Shown here piece by piece: positions 28,108 to 37,404 of a DNA stretch of 64,000 nt (its first letter is position 1; every line of letters starts with the position of its first letter). The position numbers and the translations under genes are program-made. Source of the DNA: Proteiniphilum saccharofermentans (lineage in GTDB: Bacteria > Bacteroidota > Bacteroidia > Bacteroidales > Dysgonomonadaceae); assembly GCF_900095135.1 (NCBI RefSeq), contig NZ_LT605205.1, positions 2,728,001-2,792,000 on the forward strand, given 5' to 3'. The notes under the pieces were generated by a model. That model did not search any database, was not told where the DNA came from, and worked only from the letters and a program-made list of their open reading frames with translations.

Positions 28108-28119
28108 TATAAATATTTG

Positions 28120-28205
28120 AAAGCTATTTTTCTGCCTTTAGAATTGAAAAAATTTATATCGAAAAATATTAATTTGATCAAAGAGGTAGAAAAATAGCTT
28201 TTTTT
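28120..28205 (+). terminator. Strong rho-independent terminator after the second susD
   Basis: An 18-base arm (28120-28137, beginning AAAGCTATTTTTCT) pairs with 28184-28201 with one G-T pair, across a 46-base AT-rich loop, and runs straight into a T-tract (TTTTT). It lies 13 bp after the susD stop. Confidence 0.8.
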
Positions 28206-28229
28206 AGATCGTCCAAAATAAAAATTATT

Positions 28230-29552
28230 ATGGCAATACAATATATTCAAATCTTCAGAAAGAATTGGGTGATTATCCTATTTATAACTTTAATATCACA
28301 TAGTTTAACTGCTCAAACTTTGAAAAATGATTTTATAGAGGGTAAAACAAATTTTCCAATTTTAGCCTGGGATTTTTTGGGCTCTCCCGATTATTCTTTA
28401 AAAGATGTTTCTGAATGTAATTTTACAATTGCAGGTTTTATCAGACCTTATGATCTTAATCGCGTTGAAGAACATGGTCTGCAGGCTATTGTTGATATGG
28501 ATTTAAACAATTGGGGGACAAGTTTACATAGAAGGATATGGCGTAATTTATCGGACGAAGAAATTGACAGCAGAATTAGGTTATTAATAGAAAATTCAGG
28601 TAAAAGCGAAGCCATCATCGGATATTTTATAATGGATGAACCCTCTGTACTAGATTTTCCTTATTTAGGAAAAGCTGTGAAAGCCGTAAAAAAGTATGCT
28701 CCTGACAAACTTGCCTATATTAATCTTTTTCCTAATTACGCTACTCTTTCGTCAATAGATAAAATGAATTCTCAATTAGGTACAAAAACTTATACTGAAT
28801 ACCTCGAACGATTTGTAAACGAGGTTAAACCACAGTTTATTAGTTATGATAATTATATGGTTCAATATTCAATGGATCTAAAAGAAGAAAAAAGAGCCAT
28901 TAGCTATTTCACAAATCTTTTAGAAGTAAGAAGAGTTGCTTTAAAATATAATTTACCTTATTGGAATATTGTATCTTCACATCAGGTGCGCAAGAACACG
29001 ACAATTCCTTCACTTGCAAATATGCTTTTTCAGGCCTATACTTCCTTGGCCGCAGGTTACAAAGGGATTTCCTGGTATCAATATAATCAAAATGGATATA
29101 ATTACAGCCCAATAAACAAAGAGCAGGAAAAAACTTCAACTTGGTTTTATCTCAAAGAAGTTAACAGGCAAATATTATCATTAGGGCCGTTGATTAATCA
29201 GTTAACTTCTACCGGTGTTTATTTTACACCTTCATTTTTAAGTTATGATTTTCCAACTCTTCCAGGAGAAATTGTAGATTCTTTGAATTGTGACGCACCT
29301 ATGATGATCGGAGAATTTATTGATAACAAAGATAATAGATATGCCATGATCGTTAATTTAAATTTGGACCGTTCAGTTAAATTCACTCTGTCAACTAAAA
29401 GTGGGAAAGAAAATATTTTTCTGATAATTCCCTCTAATAGAAATGACCATTTACCACTGGTAAGGAAAAATGACATGAATAACCATAATGATAATTATTG
29501 GTTGACTGCCGGGGAAGGCATTTTAATTAAATTTGAAAATGATAATCACTAA
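28230..29552 (+). CDS. Secreted TIM-barrel protein, putative clan GH-A-like glycoside hydrolase
   Basis: 440 aa with a signal peptide ending near SLTAQ (about residue 29). The chain looks like a (beta/alpha)8 barrel: FPILAWDF, IAGFIRP, IGYFIMDEPSV (Asp136-Glu137), ISYDNYM, LPYWNIVSSHQ and GYKGISWYQYNQNGY, then a small C-terminal beta domain. The Y-F-x-M-D-E-P motif is the usual strand-4 acid of GH42-like and other clan GH-A enzymes. No obvious second glutamate is seen at the strand-7 position (IVSSHQ), so activity is unproven. It precedes the three lyase genes by 37 bp and was probably acquired with them. No specific family is assigned. Confidence 0.55.
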   Translation: MAIQYIQIFRKNWVIILFITLISHSLTAQTLKNDFIEGKTNFPILAWDFLGSPDYSLKDVSECNFTIAGFIRPYDLNRVEEHGLQAIVDMDLNNWGTSLHRRIWRNLSDEEIDSRIRLLIENSGKSEAIIGYFIMDEPSVLDFPYLGKAVKAVKKYAPDKLAYINLFPNYATLSSIDKMNSQLGTKTYTEYLERFVNEVKPQFISYDNYMVQYSMDLKEEKRAISYFTNLLEVRRVALKYNLPYWNIVSSHQVRKNTTIPSLANMLFQAYTSLAAGYKGISWYQYNQNGYNYSPINKEQEKTSTWFYLKEVNRQILSLGPLINQLTSTGVYFTPSFLSYDFPTLPGEIVDSLNCDAPMMIGEFIDNKDNRYAMIVNLNLDRSVKFTLSTKSGKENIFLIIPSNRNDHLPLVRKNDMNNHNDNYWLTAGEGILIKFENDNH

Positions 29553-29589
29553 AAACACCAGTTAAGTAATTTACAAAATATACAATAGA

Positions 29590-31521
29590 ATGAATAGAAT
29601 ATTTATTTTAATTATTTTATACTTGGCCTCATCGATTGCATTTTGTAATCCTAAACGAAATTTATTAACGGATTCTTATACGAGAAAATTTGTTAACAGC
29701 GTATTGGCAAAGGATTATAGTTGGATAACGTATCCTTCTTATTCCGACAGAATGGGTTGGTCCCAACTTCCTGAGGAGGTGAGAAAAAAGACTATTCAAG
29801 AGGGAGAAAAATATATTGGTTATGATTGGCCAATATTTACAGCGACGATGTACCTCGAATTTACAAGAGCAGGAAATCGTTCAATAATCGATGAGGCAAT
29901 CAGTAATCGTTTAAGAGCATTACGATCTTTGGTCATGGCCGAGCTGATGGAAGGAGAAGGCCGGTTCATTGATGATATTATAAATGGTGTGTTCACATAT
30001 TGTGAACAGACTTATTGGGGATCCAGTGCTCATTTTTATTTATACGGTTTCGGTAATTCCGATCCAAACGGATCGATAAATGATCCATATACTGTATTAC
30101 CGGACATTGATAATCCCATTATTGATCTTATGGCAAGTGATGTTTCGGCTGATCTGGCATGGATATGGTATTTTTTTCACGAAGAATTTGATAAAATAAG
30201 TCCTGTAATCTCAAAACGACTTAAACATGAGTTACAAAATAAAATTCTCAGTCCTTACTATGAAAGGAATGACCTATGGTGGATGACGGGATGGGGAGAA
30301 GGAGATGTAATTTTTGAAAGATCAAATTGGATTGTCAATAATTGGACACCCTGGATAACTTCTAATATGCTAACTACTATTCTGCTAATGGAAGGAAACC
30401 CAGATACGAAATTATATGGTATATATAAAACCATGATTTCTATGGATATTTTCATGAACACCTACCCTTTAGACGGAGCCTGTGACGAAGGGCCTTCTTA
30501 CTGGAGACATGCCGGTGGAAAGTTATTTGATTATCTTAATATATTTAGAAAAGCTACAAATGGAGCTGTTGATATATTTAATGATGAATTAATAAAAAAT
30601 ATTGGACGCTATATTTATCGTGTTTATATAAGTAATGGCGGGCATTATGTTAATTGGTCCAATGCAGCGCAAATAATTCGTCATGATGGAGGCCATATAT
30701 TTCGATTTGGAGAGGCAATCGGAGACCCTGTAATGAAAAAATTCGGAGCTTTTTTGTTGAGAGAATCCAACTTTGGAAAAGAGACGATTACGGGAAATAT
30801 AGGACAGTCTTTAGAGAATTTGTTCCATCTTGAGAAATGGCAGGATACAAGACCATCTGAACCGCTAATCCATGAATTTTATTTTCCTGAAAGTGAACTT
30901 GCTTTTGCAAGGGACAAAGAGGAAACTAATGATGGATTTTATTTTGCAGCATGGGGAAATAATAATAGTGGAGGACATAACCATAATGATGTTGGCAATT
31001 GTATTCTCTTTTTTAACGGAACCCCTGTTTTAGTTGATGTAGGCAGGGGAGGAAATGGGACAGCGATGCACAATTTACCACTAATAAACGGCATTGCCCA
31101 ATCTACAGGAGGAAAATATAAAGCAAATGATTCAAAGTTTTCTTCCTCAACAAGAAAAGTATCCTTTTCAACTGATATAACTAAAGCTTATCCATCTCAG
31201 GCTAATGTAAATAAATGGACACGTTCATATACTCTTATTCGCGGTGAAAAATTTTCTATTGTTGACCGTTATCAATTAAGTCAGAATTCAGGCAATACAG
31301 CATTTCATTTTATGACAGGTTTACAAACCAGACTTATAAAACCTGGAGTTTTAGAATTACATAGTGAGGACTATACACTTCAGATGAAGTATAATCCTTT
31401 TTTAGTGGCAATTGATATTGAAGAGAAGATGTTTAGGAACGAAATTTCACGGATAACTTTTAATCTGATTAATACCGAATTATCAGGGAATATGCTATTT
31501 GAAATAGTGAAAGCCAGATAA
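29590..31521 (+). CDS. Heparinase II/III-like polysaccharide lyase, paralogue 1 (altered)
   Basis: 643 aa, secreted; the signal peptide ends near SSIAFC. An N-terminal alpha/alpha toroid (RFIDDIINGVFTYCEQTYW) is followed by the C-terminal beta-sandwich of the heparinase II/III fold. Likely catalytic residues are Tyr304 in CDEGPSYW and His463 in GGHNHNDVG. Compared with the next two genes it has a 9-residue insertion before VNNWTPW (near residue 238). It also lacks about 15 residues after VDVG, including the IWTMQS segment that both others keep. It may be a lyase of different specificity or a decaying copy. Lyases of this fold cleave uronic-acid-containing glycans by beta-elimination; the substrate here is inferred only. 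Confidence 0.8.
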   Translation: MNRIFILIILYLASSIAFCNPKRNLLTDSYTRKFVNSVLAKDYSWITYPSYSDRMGWSQLPEEVRKKTIQEGEKYIGYDWPIFTATMYLEFTRAGNRSIIDEAISNRLRALRSLVMAELMEGEGRFIDDIINGVFTYCEQTYWGSSAHFYLYGFGNSDPNGSINDPYTVLPDIDNPIIDLMASDVSADLAWIWYFFHEEFDKISPVISKRLKHELQNKILSPYYERNDLWWMTGWGEGDVIFERSNWIVNNWTPWITSNMLTTILLMEGNPDTKLYGIYKTMISMDIFMNTYPLDGACDEGPSYWRHAGGKLFDYLNIFRKATNGAVDIFNDELIKNIGRYIYRVYISNGGHYVNWSNAAQIIRHDGGHIFRFGEAIGDPVMKKFGAFLLRESNFGKETITGNIGQSLENLFHLEKWQDTRPSEPLIHEFYFPESELAFARDKEETNDGFYFAAWGNNNSGGHNHNDVGNCILFFNGTPVLVDVGRGGNGTAMHNLPLINGIAQSTGGKYKANDSKFSSSTRKVSFSTDITKAYPSQANVNKWTRSYTLIRGEKFSIVDRYQLSQNSGNTAFHFMTGLQTRLIKPGVLELHSEDYTLQMKYNPFLVAIDIEEKMFRNEISRITFNLINTELSGNMLFEIVKAR

Positions 31522-31565
31522 CAAGTATTTGTTAGTGAAAACCAACAAAATTAAATTACATTATT

Positions 31566-33545
31566 ATGCATGAAGCTCTAAAATTCTTTATCTTTGTTGC
31601 TGGATTATCTTTTACATTCCTGACCAATGCACAGGAAAAAAGAAATCTATTGACAGATTTTTTTACCCGAAGCTTTGTAGGTGAATCAATTTGTAAAGAT
31701 AATTGCTGGATCAAATATCCGTCTTACAATGAAAGAGAAGCCTGGACACAATTACCTGAAAACTTAAGACAAGAAACTATCAAAGAAGGAGAAAAGTATC
31801 TTGGATATAATTGGCCGCCAATAACAGCTACGATGTATTTAGAATTTACCAGAACCGGTGATCGGGCAATTGTCGATCGGGCAATAAGTAATCGTAGAGT
31901 AGTTTTACGCTCTTTGGTTTTAGCTGAGTTGATGGAGGGTAAAGGGCGGTTTATCGATGATATTATAAATGGTGTCTTCGTTTATTGTGAACAAACCTAC
32001 TGGGGAATGTCTGCAACGTTTTATATGTATAAAACAGGGTTTAAGGGATTTGATAATCCTAATACTGTTTTGCCTGATATAAATGATCCAATTGTTGATC
32101 TTTCAGTCGGTGACGCAGCAGCCGATTTAGCCTGGACCTGGTATTTTTTTAATAAGGAATTTGACAAAATAAGTCCGGTAATTTCAAAAAGGCTTAAAAA
32201 CGAGTTACAGAAAAAAGTACTCGATCCATTTTACGAGAGATATGACTTTTGGTGGATAACCGGATGGGGAGAAGGAAATGTGAATAACTGGACTCCGTGG
32301 TGTAATTATAACATTCTCACTTGCATAGCGTTGATTGAGGATGATCCGGTTAAAAAGGAAGTCGGTATATACAAAACGATGGCTTCTGTGGATCTTTTTA
32401 TCAATTCATATCCTAATGATGGAGGATGTGACGAAGGTCCAAATTATTGGAGTGTTGCAGGAGGGAAATTATTTGATTATTTAGACCTGCTTCATCAAAT
32501 TACAAATGGAAATATAGACATTTTCAGTAATGATTTGATAAAAAATATGGGACGGTATATATATCGTGTCTATATAGCCAACAGTCCTAAAGGACAATTT
32601 TATGTCAACTATTCAGATTCGCCCGCAATCATAAGGCATGACGGAGGAAGAATTTATCGTTATGGAAAACAAATTCAGGATCATCAAATGTTATCATTTG
32701 GTGCATTTTTACTAAAGGAATCTAATTTTATCGGAGGAAGAATTGGAGAAGCACTTGAAAATTTATTTAACATAAAAGGTTGGCAAGATACACAAATTAT
32801 AGAACCTTTAATCTCACACTTTTATTTTTCTGACAGGGAAATAGTAATTGCACGAGAAAACGAAGGTACAACCAGCGGTTTTTATTTTGCCGCAAAAGGA
32901 GGAAACAACGCAGAAAGCCACAATCATAATGATGTGGGTACATGCATACTATTTTTTAATGGAAAACCTGTTTTAGTAGATGTGGGAGTTGGCACATATA
33001 CAGCAAAGACCTTTAGTGATCAAAGATATAAAATTTGGACAATGCAGTCAGAGTATCATAATTTGCCTGTAATTAATGGATTTGGACAAACTCCTGGAAG
33101 AAAATTTGAAGCTAAGAATTCAAATTATGAACTAAAAGGAAATAAATCCTTTTTTTCTACAGATATTGCAGGTGCTTATTCGCAAGAAGCCAAGGTCAAT
33201 AAGTGGATACGCTCATACACTTTAGATATTAGTAATCGATACTTTAGAATATCAGACAATTATCAATTAGAGGACAATTTTAACGGAATTGACTTTCATT
33301 TTATATCTCCATTAAATATTCAAATATTGGGACCGGGTATTATGGAATTAAAAGATAATGAATTTACACTTTACTTAAAATATAATCCATTAATCCTTAA
33401 AGTTCAATTGGAATCAATTGATATAGATGATAATAACCTACAACGTGTTTGGGGAAATAATATTTCACGAATTGTTTTCAAGATGAAGAATAAAGATCTT
33501 AACGGAAATATAATTTTCGATATTATAAAGGCTTTGCAGGAATAA
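31566..33545 (+). CDS. Heparinase II/III-like polysaccharide lyase, paralogue 2
   Basis: 659 aa, secreted (signal peptide to LTNAQ). Same architecture as its neighbours: alpha/alpha toroid at about residues 30-380, beta-sandwich after it. It has VNNWTPW, DGGCDEGPNYW with Tyr294, SHNHNDVG with His452 and the complete YKIWTMQSEYHNLP segment missing from paralogue 1. It lies 44 bp after paralogue 1 and 36 bp before paralogue 3, in one unit. Such lyases leave an unsaturated uronyl end, which fits the GH105 gene at 37405. Not assigned to a numbered PL family. Confidence 0.85.
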   Translation: MHEALKFFIFVAGLSFTFLTNAQEKRNLLTDFFTRSFVGESICKDNCWIKYPSYNEREAWTQLPENLRQETIKEGEKYLGYNWPPITATMYLEFTRTGDRAIVDRAISNRRVVLRSLVLAELMEGKGRFIDDIINGVFVYCEQTYWGMSATFYMYKTGFKGFDNPNTVLPDINDPIVDLSVGDAAADLAWTWYFFNKEFDKISPVISKRLKNELQKKVLDPFYERYDFWWITGWGEGNVNNWTPWCNYNILTCIALIEDDPVKKEVGIYKTMASVDLFINSYPNDGGCDEGPNYWSVAGGKLFDYLDLLHQITNGNIDIFSNDLIKNMGRYIYRVYIANSPKGQFYVNYSDSPAIIRHDGGRIYRYGKQIQDHQMLSFGAFLLKESNFIGGRIGEALENLFNIKGWQDTQIIEPLISHFYFSDREIVIARENEGTTSGFYFAAKGGNNAESHNHNDVGTCILFFNGKPVLVDVGVGTYTAKTFSDQRYKIWTMQSEYHNLPVINGFGQTPGRKFEAKNSNYELKGNKSFFSTDIAGAYSQEAKVNKWIRSYTLDISNRYFRISDNYQLEDNFNGIDFHFISPLNIQILGPGIMELKDNEFTLYLKYNPLILKVQLESIDIDDNNLQRVWGNNISRIVFKMKNKDLNGNIIFDIIKALQE

Positions 33546-33581
33546 AAGAATTTAAAAAAACAATTTAAATCTCACAATGTC

Positions 33582-35549
33582 ATGAGAATAATTCAAAAAA
33601 TAATATTTATTATTATTGGTAGTTTAATAACTGTTTTTTTATCATTTGCGCAAAACAAGCGAAATGTATTAACAAATTCTTATACCCGAAAATTTGTTAG
33701 TGAGTCTCTATGTAAAAATAACAGTTGGATAAATTATCCTTCTTACAATGATAGGGAGGCCTGGAAGCAATTTCCGGAAGAGTTAAGGAGAAAAACCATT
33801 GGAGAGGGTGAAAAATATCTTGCATACGAGTGGCCACAAATAACGGCAACTATGTATTTAGAATTTACCAGAAGTGGAGACCGAACCGCTGTTGACCAAC
33901 CCAATAGCCAAAGAAGAAGGGTCCTCCAAGCTTTGGTAATGGCCGAACTTTTCGAAGGTGAAGGACGGTTTTTAGATGATATAATCAACGGAGTATTCTT
34001 GATTTGTGAGCAAACGTATTGGGGTTCTTCTGCTCATTTTTATATGTATGGCTTTGATGGACAAATCGCAAATCCGATAAAAACTATTCCCGATATTGAA
34101 GATCCTATAATTGATCTTGTCGTTGGTGATATGGCAGCTGACCTATCATGGATATATTATTTTTTTCATGAAGAGTTTGATAAAATAAGTCCTGTTATTT
34201 CAAAAAGATTAAAATATGAATTACAAAAAAAAGTGTTAGATCCCTTTTACGAAAGATACGATTATTGGTGGATAACAGGATGGGGGGAAGGAAATGTGAA
34301 TAACTGGAATCCCTGGTGCAACTACAATATGCTTACATGCATATTATTGATGGAGGAAGACCAGAAAAAAAAAGAAAATGGAATTTATAAAACCATGCAA
34401 TCTGTAGATCTGTTTATTAATTCCTATCCCTCTGATGGAGGTTGTGATGAAGGTCCAAGTTATTGGGGAGTTGCTGCCGGTAAATTATTTGACTATTTGG
34501 ATCTATTAAAAACAAATACCAATGGGAAAATAAACATTTTTGATAATGAATTGATCAAAGAGATGGGCCGTTATATTTACAGGGTTTATATAAGTAATGG
34601 GAGTTATTATATCAATTTTGCTGATGCACCTCTACAGATAAAACATGAACCAAGTAAAATATACAGATATGGTAGAAGTATAAAAGACTTGAATCTACAA
34701 GAGTTTGGTGCATTTTTAATGAAAAACTCAAATTTTGGAAACACTGCAATTATCGGAAGAATAGGTGAAACAATGGAAGCACTATTTAATTCTGAAGGCT
34801 GGGATAACATAAATCCTAAAGAGCCTTTAATTTCAGAATTTTATTTCCCTGACTTAGATATTGCTATAGGAAGAGATAAGGCTGACTCCACAGAGGGATT
34901 CTATTTTGCTGCCAAGGGTGGCAATAACGGGGAAGGGCATAACCATAATGATGTGGGTTCATTTATACTATATTATAATGGAGAGCCTGTATTAATTGAT
35001 GTCGGTGTAGGAACTTATACGAAAGAAACTTTTAGTTCGGATAGATACAAAATCTGGACGATGCAATCAACTTTTCATAACGTACCCCTTATTAACGGTA
35101 CTCCTCAAAGTCCGGGAGGTAAGTATAAAGCTTCAAATTCTGTATATAAAACCTCTAAATCAAAAACCTCATTTACTACAGATATATCAAAAGCTTATCC
35201 CGAAGAAGCCAAAGTCCAGAAATGGTTAAGGAGTTATATTCTTGATCGGAACACAGGATTCTCCATTAGGGATAATTTCCTATTAACAGAAAATTTGGGA
35301 GATACAGAATTACATTTTATAACATCTTTGAATTGTACAATAAATAGTCCGGGATTGATAGAACTGAAAGGAGAAAATTTTGCCCTTTTGATGGATTATA
35401 AATCTTCACAGTATGAAGCCGATATTCAAATAATCCCTATTGATGATCCGAGATTACAAAGGGTATTGGGAGAGGAATTGTCCATGATTATATTGAAAAT
35501 AAATCAAGTAAAAGCTGGACACTATTCTATTAGTTTAAAAAAGGAATAA
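33582..35549 (+). CDS. Heparinase II/III-like polysaccharide lyase, paralogue 3
   Basis: 655 aa, secreted (signal peptide to LSFAQ). Complete version of the fold: RFLDDIINGVFLICEQTYW, VNNWNPW, DGGCDEGPSYW with Tyr294, GHNHNDVG with His453 and the YKIWTMQSTFHNVP segment. It differs from paralogue 2 throughout, so the duplication is not recent. It may cut a different linkage or repeat of the same polymer. Tandem lyase paralogues inside one PUL usually share a polymer but differ in endo/exo mode or acceptor sugar; that is inference. A short gap with an isomerase relic follows. Confidence 0.85.
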   Translation: MRIIQKIIFIIIGSLITVFLSFAQNKRNVLTNSYTRKFVSESLCKNNSWINYPSYNDREAWKQFPEELRRKTIGEGEKYLAYEWPQITATMYLEFTRSGDRTAVDQPNSQRRRVLQALVMAELFEGEGRFLDDIINGVFLICEQTYWGSSAHFYMYGFDGQIANPIKTIPDIEDPIIDLVVGDMAADLSWIYYFFHEEFDKISPVISKRLKYELQKKVLDPFYERYDYWWITGWGEGNVNNWNPWCNYNMLTCILLMEEDQKKKENGIYKTMQSVDLFINSYPSDGGCDEGPSYWGVAAGKLFDYLDLLKTNTNGKINIFDNELIKEMGRYIYRVYISNGSYYINFADAPLQIKHEPSKIYRYGRSIKDLNLQEFGAFLMKNSNFGNTAIIGRIGETMEALFNSEGWDNINPKEPLISEFYFPDLDIAIGRDKADSTEGFYFAAKGGNNGEGHNHNDVGSFILYYNGEPVLIDVGVGTYTKETFSSDRYKIWTMQSTFHNVPLINGTPQSPGGKYKASNSVYKTSKSKTSFTTDISKAYPEEAKVQKWLRSYILDRNTGFSIRDNFLLTENLGDTELHFITSLNCTINSPGLIELKGENFALLMDYKSSQYEADIQIIPIDDPRLQRVLGEELSMIILKINQVKAGHYSISLKKE

Positions 35550-35752
35550 TGAGTCTACTCTAAAAGAGTGACAACAATATAATCATTTGGCTTTAAAAAA
35601 CCGCAGGCTTATGATTTGAGGTGACCACTTGATTGATGAAAACTCTAGACAGGTAATTATAGTAACATGTATCGTACTATTGACCAGATTATCAACAACG
35701 TATTTATTTGCGACATTATAACCGACCCGATTTGACAAGCGTATATTTTGTT

Positions 35753-35959
35753 ATGAAAGATTTCGATGTTGTTACGAGTCCTTGGAATAATCAGGAAATA
35801 GCGGCAACACAGTTGAAAAATCTGGGGTTCGACGGCATTGAGCATCGTGAAACGGAAGGTATTCTGGAAATGAAAGTGGTACTCGAAAAAGAAGGGTTGA
35901 AGCTTTATGCCGATTATATGAGGATCGACATTGATCAGAAATATGTAAACTGTAAATAA
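35753..35959 (+). pseudogene. Truncated sugar phosphate isomerase/epimerase-type TIM barrel
   Basis: About 68 codons from ATG 35753 (open frame from TTG 35708) with LKNLGFDGIEHRE and LEKEGLKLYADYMRIDID, the first beta-alpha units of the xylose-isomerase-like TIM barrel. It then stops after QKYVNCK, far short of the normal 270-300 residues. The stop is one base before the start of the Gfo/Idh/MocA gene, its common partner in Bacteroidota, so a full gene was probably cut by an internal deletion. The remaining upstream gap (35550-35752) shows only a weak ACTCT-AAA-AGAGT hairpin. Confidence 0.6.
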
Positions 35960-35960
35960 T

Positions 35961-37280
35961 ATGAATGGACGCAGGGATTTTTTGAAAAAAAGTACAACAA
36001 TCGTTGCCGGAAGTTTCATCATGCCGACGATTGTACCGGCATCGGTTTTCGGTAAAAATGCGCCAAGCAACAAGATAACTGTTGCATGTATAGGTTGTGG
36101 TCGGCAAATGGTAAAACCGAACATACCTCAATTATTGGAATCGCCACATGGACAGGTGGTTGCGGTTTGCGATGTGGACACATGGAGGATGGACAAGGCG
36201 CAAAAACAAGTGGACGGGTATTATTCCGCAATAAAAGGTACAGATTATAAAGGTTGTAAAACCTATACAGATTACAGGAAGCTGTTATTAGATAAAAGCA
36301 TTGACGCAGTGATGCTGTCTTTGCCCGATCATTGGCATGTCCCGGCAGCTATTGATGCTGCCCGGGCAGGAAAACATATTTCACTCGAAAAACCTATTTC
36401 AACATGTATCAAGCATGGACGGAAATTGGTGGAAGTCATAAAAAAATATGGGATCGTCACACGTAATGACAGTGAATTCCGTACCTTAACTAATTTCTGG
36501 AAAGCCGTGGAGATTGTCCGTAATGGTCGTATTGGTAAGATACGAAAAATATATGTCTCGGTCCCTCCGGAATTAAATGGCGATCCTTTACCGCCACAAC
36601 AAACCATGCCGGTGCCTGCGGAACTTGATTATGACTTTTGGTTAGGCCCTGCCTGGGAAGCTCCATATACCGAAAAACGGGTACATGCCGTTAAAGCATA
36701 CGGTCGTCCCGGATGGATGAGAGTAAGCGACTATTGTAACGGTATGATTTCCAATTGGGGAGCCCATCTGATGGGAATAATGCAATGGGGCAACAATAGC
36801 GAATATACAGGGCCTGTCGAAATTGAAGGTTCAGGGAATTTTGACAAAGGCTTATGGAATACGATGAACCGTTTCGATATTCACTACAGGTTTGCAGATG
36901 GCGTGGAAGTATTTTTCAATATAGAACGGGCATATGTTCGTTTTGAAGGAGTAAATGGTTGGGTAGAAATCGGATATCCGGATAAATTGTCTGCATCTTC
37001 ACCCGAAATAATAAACACTCCGCTCGGCAGGGATGAAAAATCATTCAAGGTCGAGTTGAATGATAAAGATGATTTCCTCCTGGCTATCAAAGAAAACCGT
37101 AAATCTCTCGAACCGCTCGAAATGGCTCACCGTACCATCAGCATGTGTCAACTCGGGTTGATTGCTATAAAGATTGGCTCAAAACTGAACTGGGATTCAG
37201 TCAGTGAAGATTTTATAGGTGACAACGCTGCTTCGACTATGCTGAATATACCTATCAGGGAAAAATATTTTAAATTTTAG
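35961..37280 (+). CDS. Gfo/Idh/MocA-family oxidoreductase with Tat signal
   Basis: 439 aa. The N-terminus NGRRDFLKKSTTIVAG is a twin-arginine export signal ending near VFG (about residue 33), so it folds with NAD(P) in the cytoplasm and is exported. The Rossmann domain starts with VACIGCGRQM and has VVAVCDVD and the family EKPIS motif (HISLEKPIS). The C-terminal domain has a GMISNWGAHLMGIMQW helix. Exported members in Bacteroidota include NAD-dependent glycosidases such as GH109 as well as sugar oxidoreductases, so it may cleave or oxidise a glycan residue; the substrate is not readable. It directly follows the isomerase relic. Confidence 0.85.
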   Translation: MNGRRDFLKKSTTIVAGSFIMPTIVPASVFGKNAPSNKITVACIGCGRQMVKPNIPQLLESPHGQVVAVCDVDTWRMDKAQKQVDGYYSAIKGTDYKGCKTYTDYRKLLLDKSIDAVMLSLPDHWHVPAAIDAARAGKHISLEKPISTCIKHGRKLVEVIKKYGIVTRNDSEFRTLTNFWKAVEIVRNGRIGKIRKIYVSVPPELNGDPLPPQQTMPVPAELDYDFWLGPAWEAPYTEKRVHAVKAYGRPGWMRVSDYCNGMISNWGAHLMGIMQWGNNSEYTGPVEIEGSGNFDKGLWNTMNRFDIHYRFADGVEVFFNIERAYVRFEGVNGWVEIGYPDKLSASSPEIINTPLGRDEKSFKVELNDKDDFLLAIKENRKSLEPLEMAHRTISMCQLGLIAIKIGSKLNWDSVSEDFIGDNAASTMLNIPIREKYFKF

Positions 37281-37404
37281 GATGGAGTACAATAATTGAA
37301 TAAGCAAAAAATCATCCATAAAAATAGGCGAATAACTATCCAAACAAAACTTACCCATAATTAAACAATTGAAAAATACATAATCTATAAAAATCGTAAT
37401 AAAG

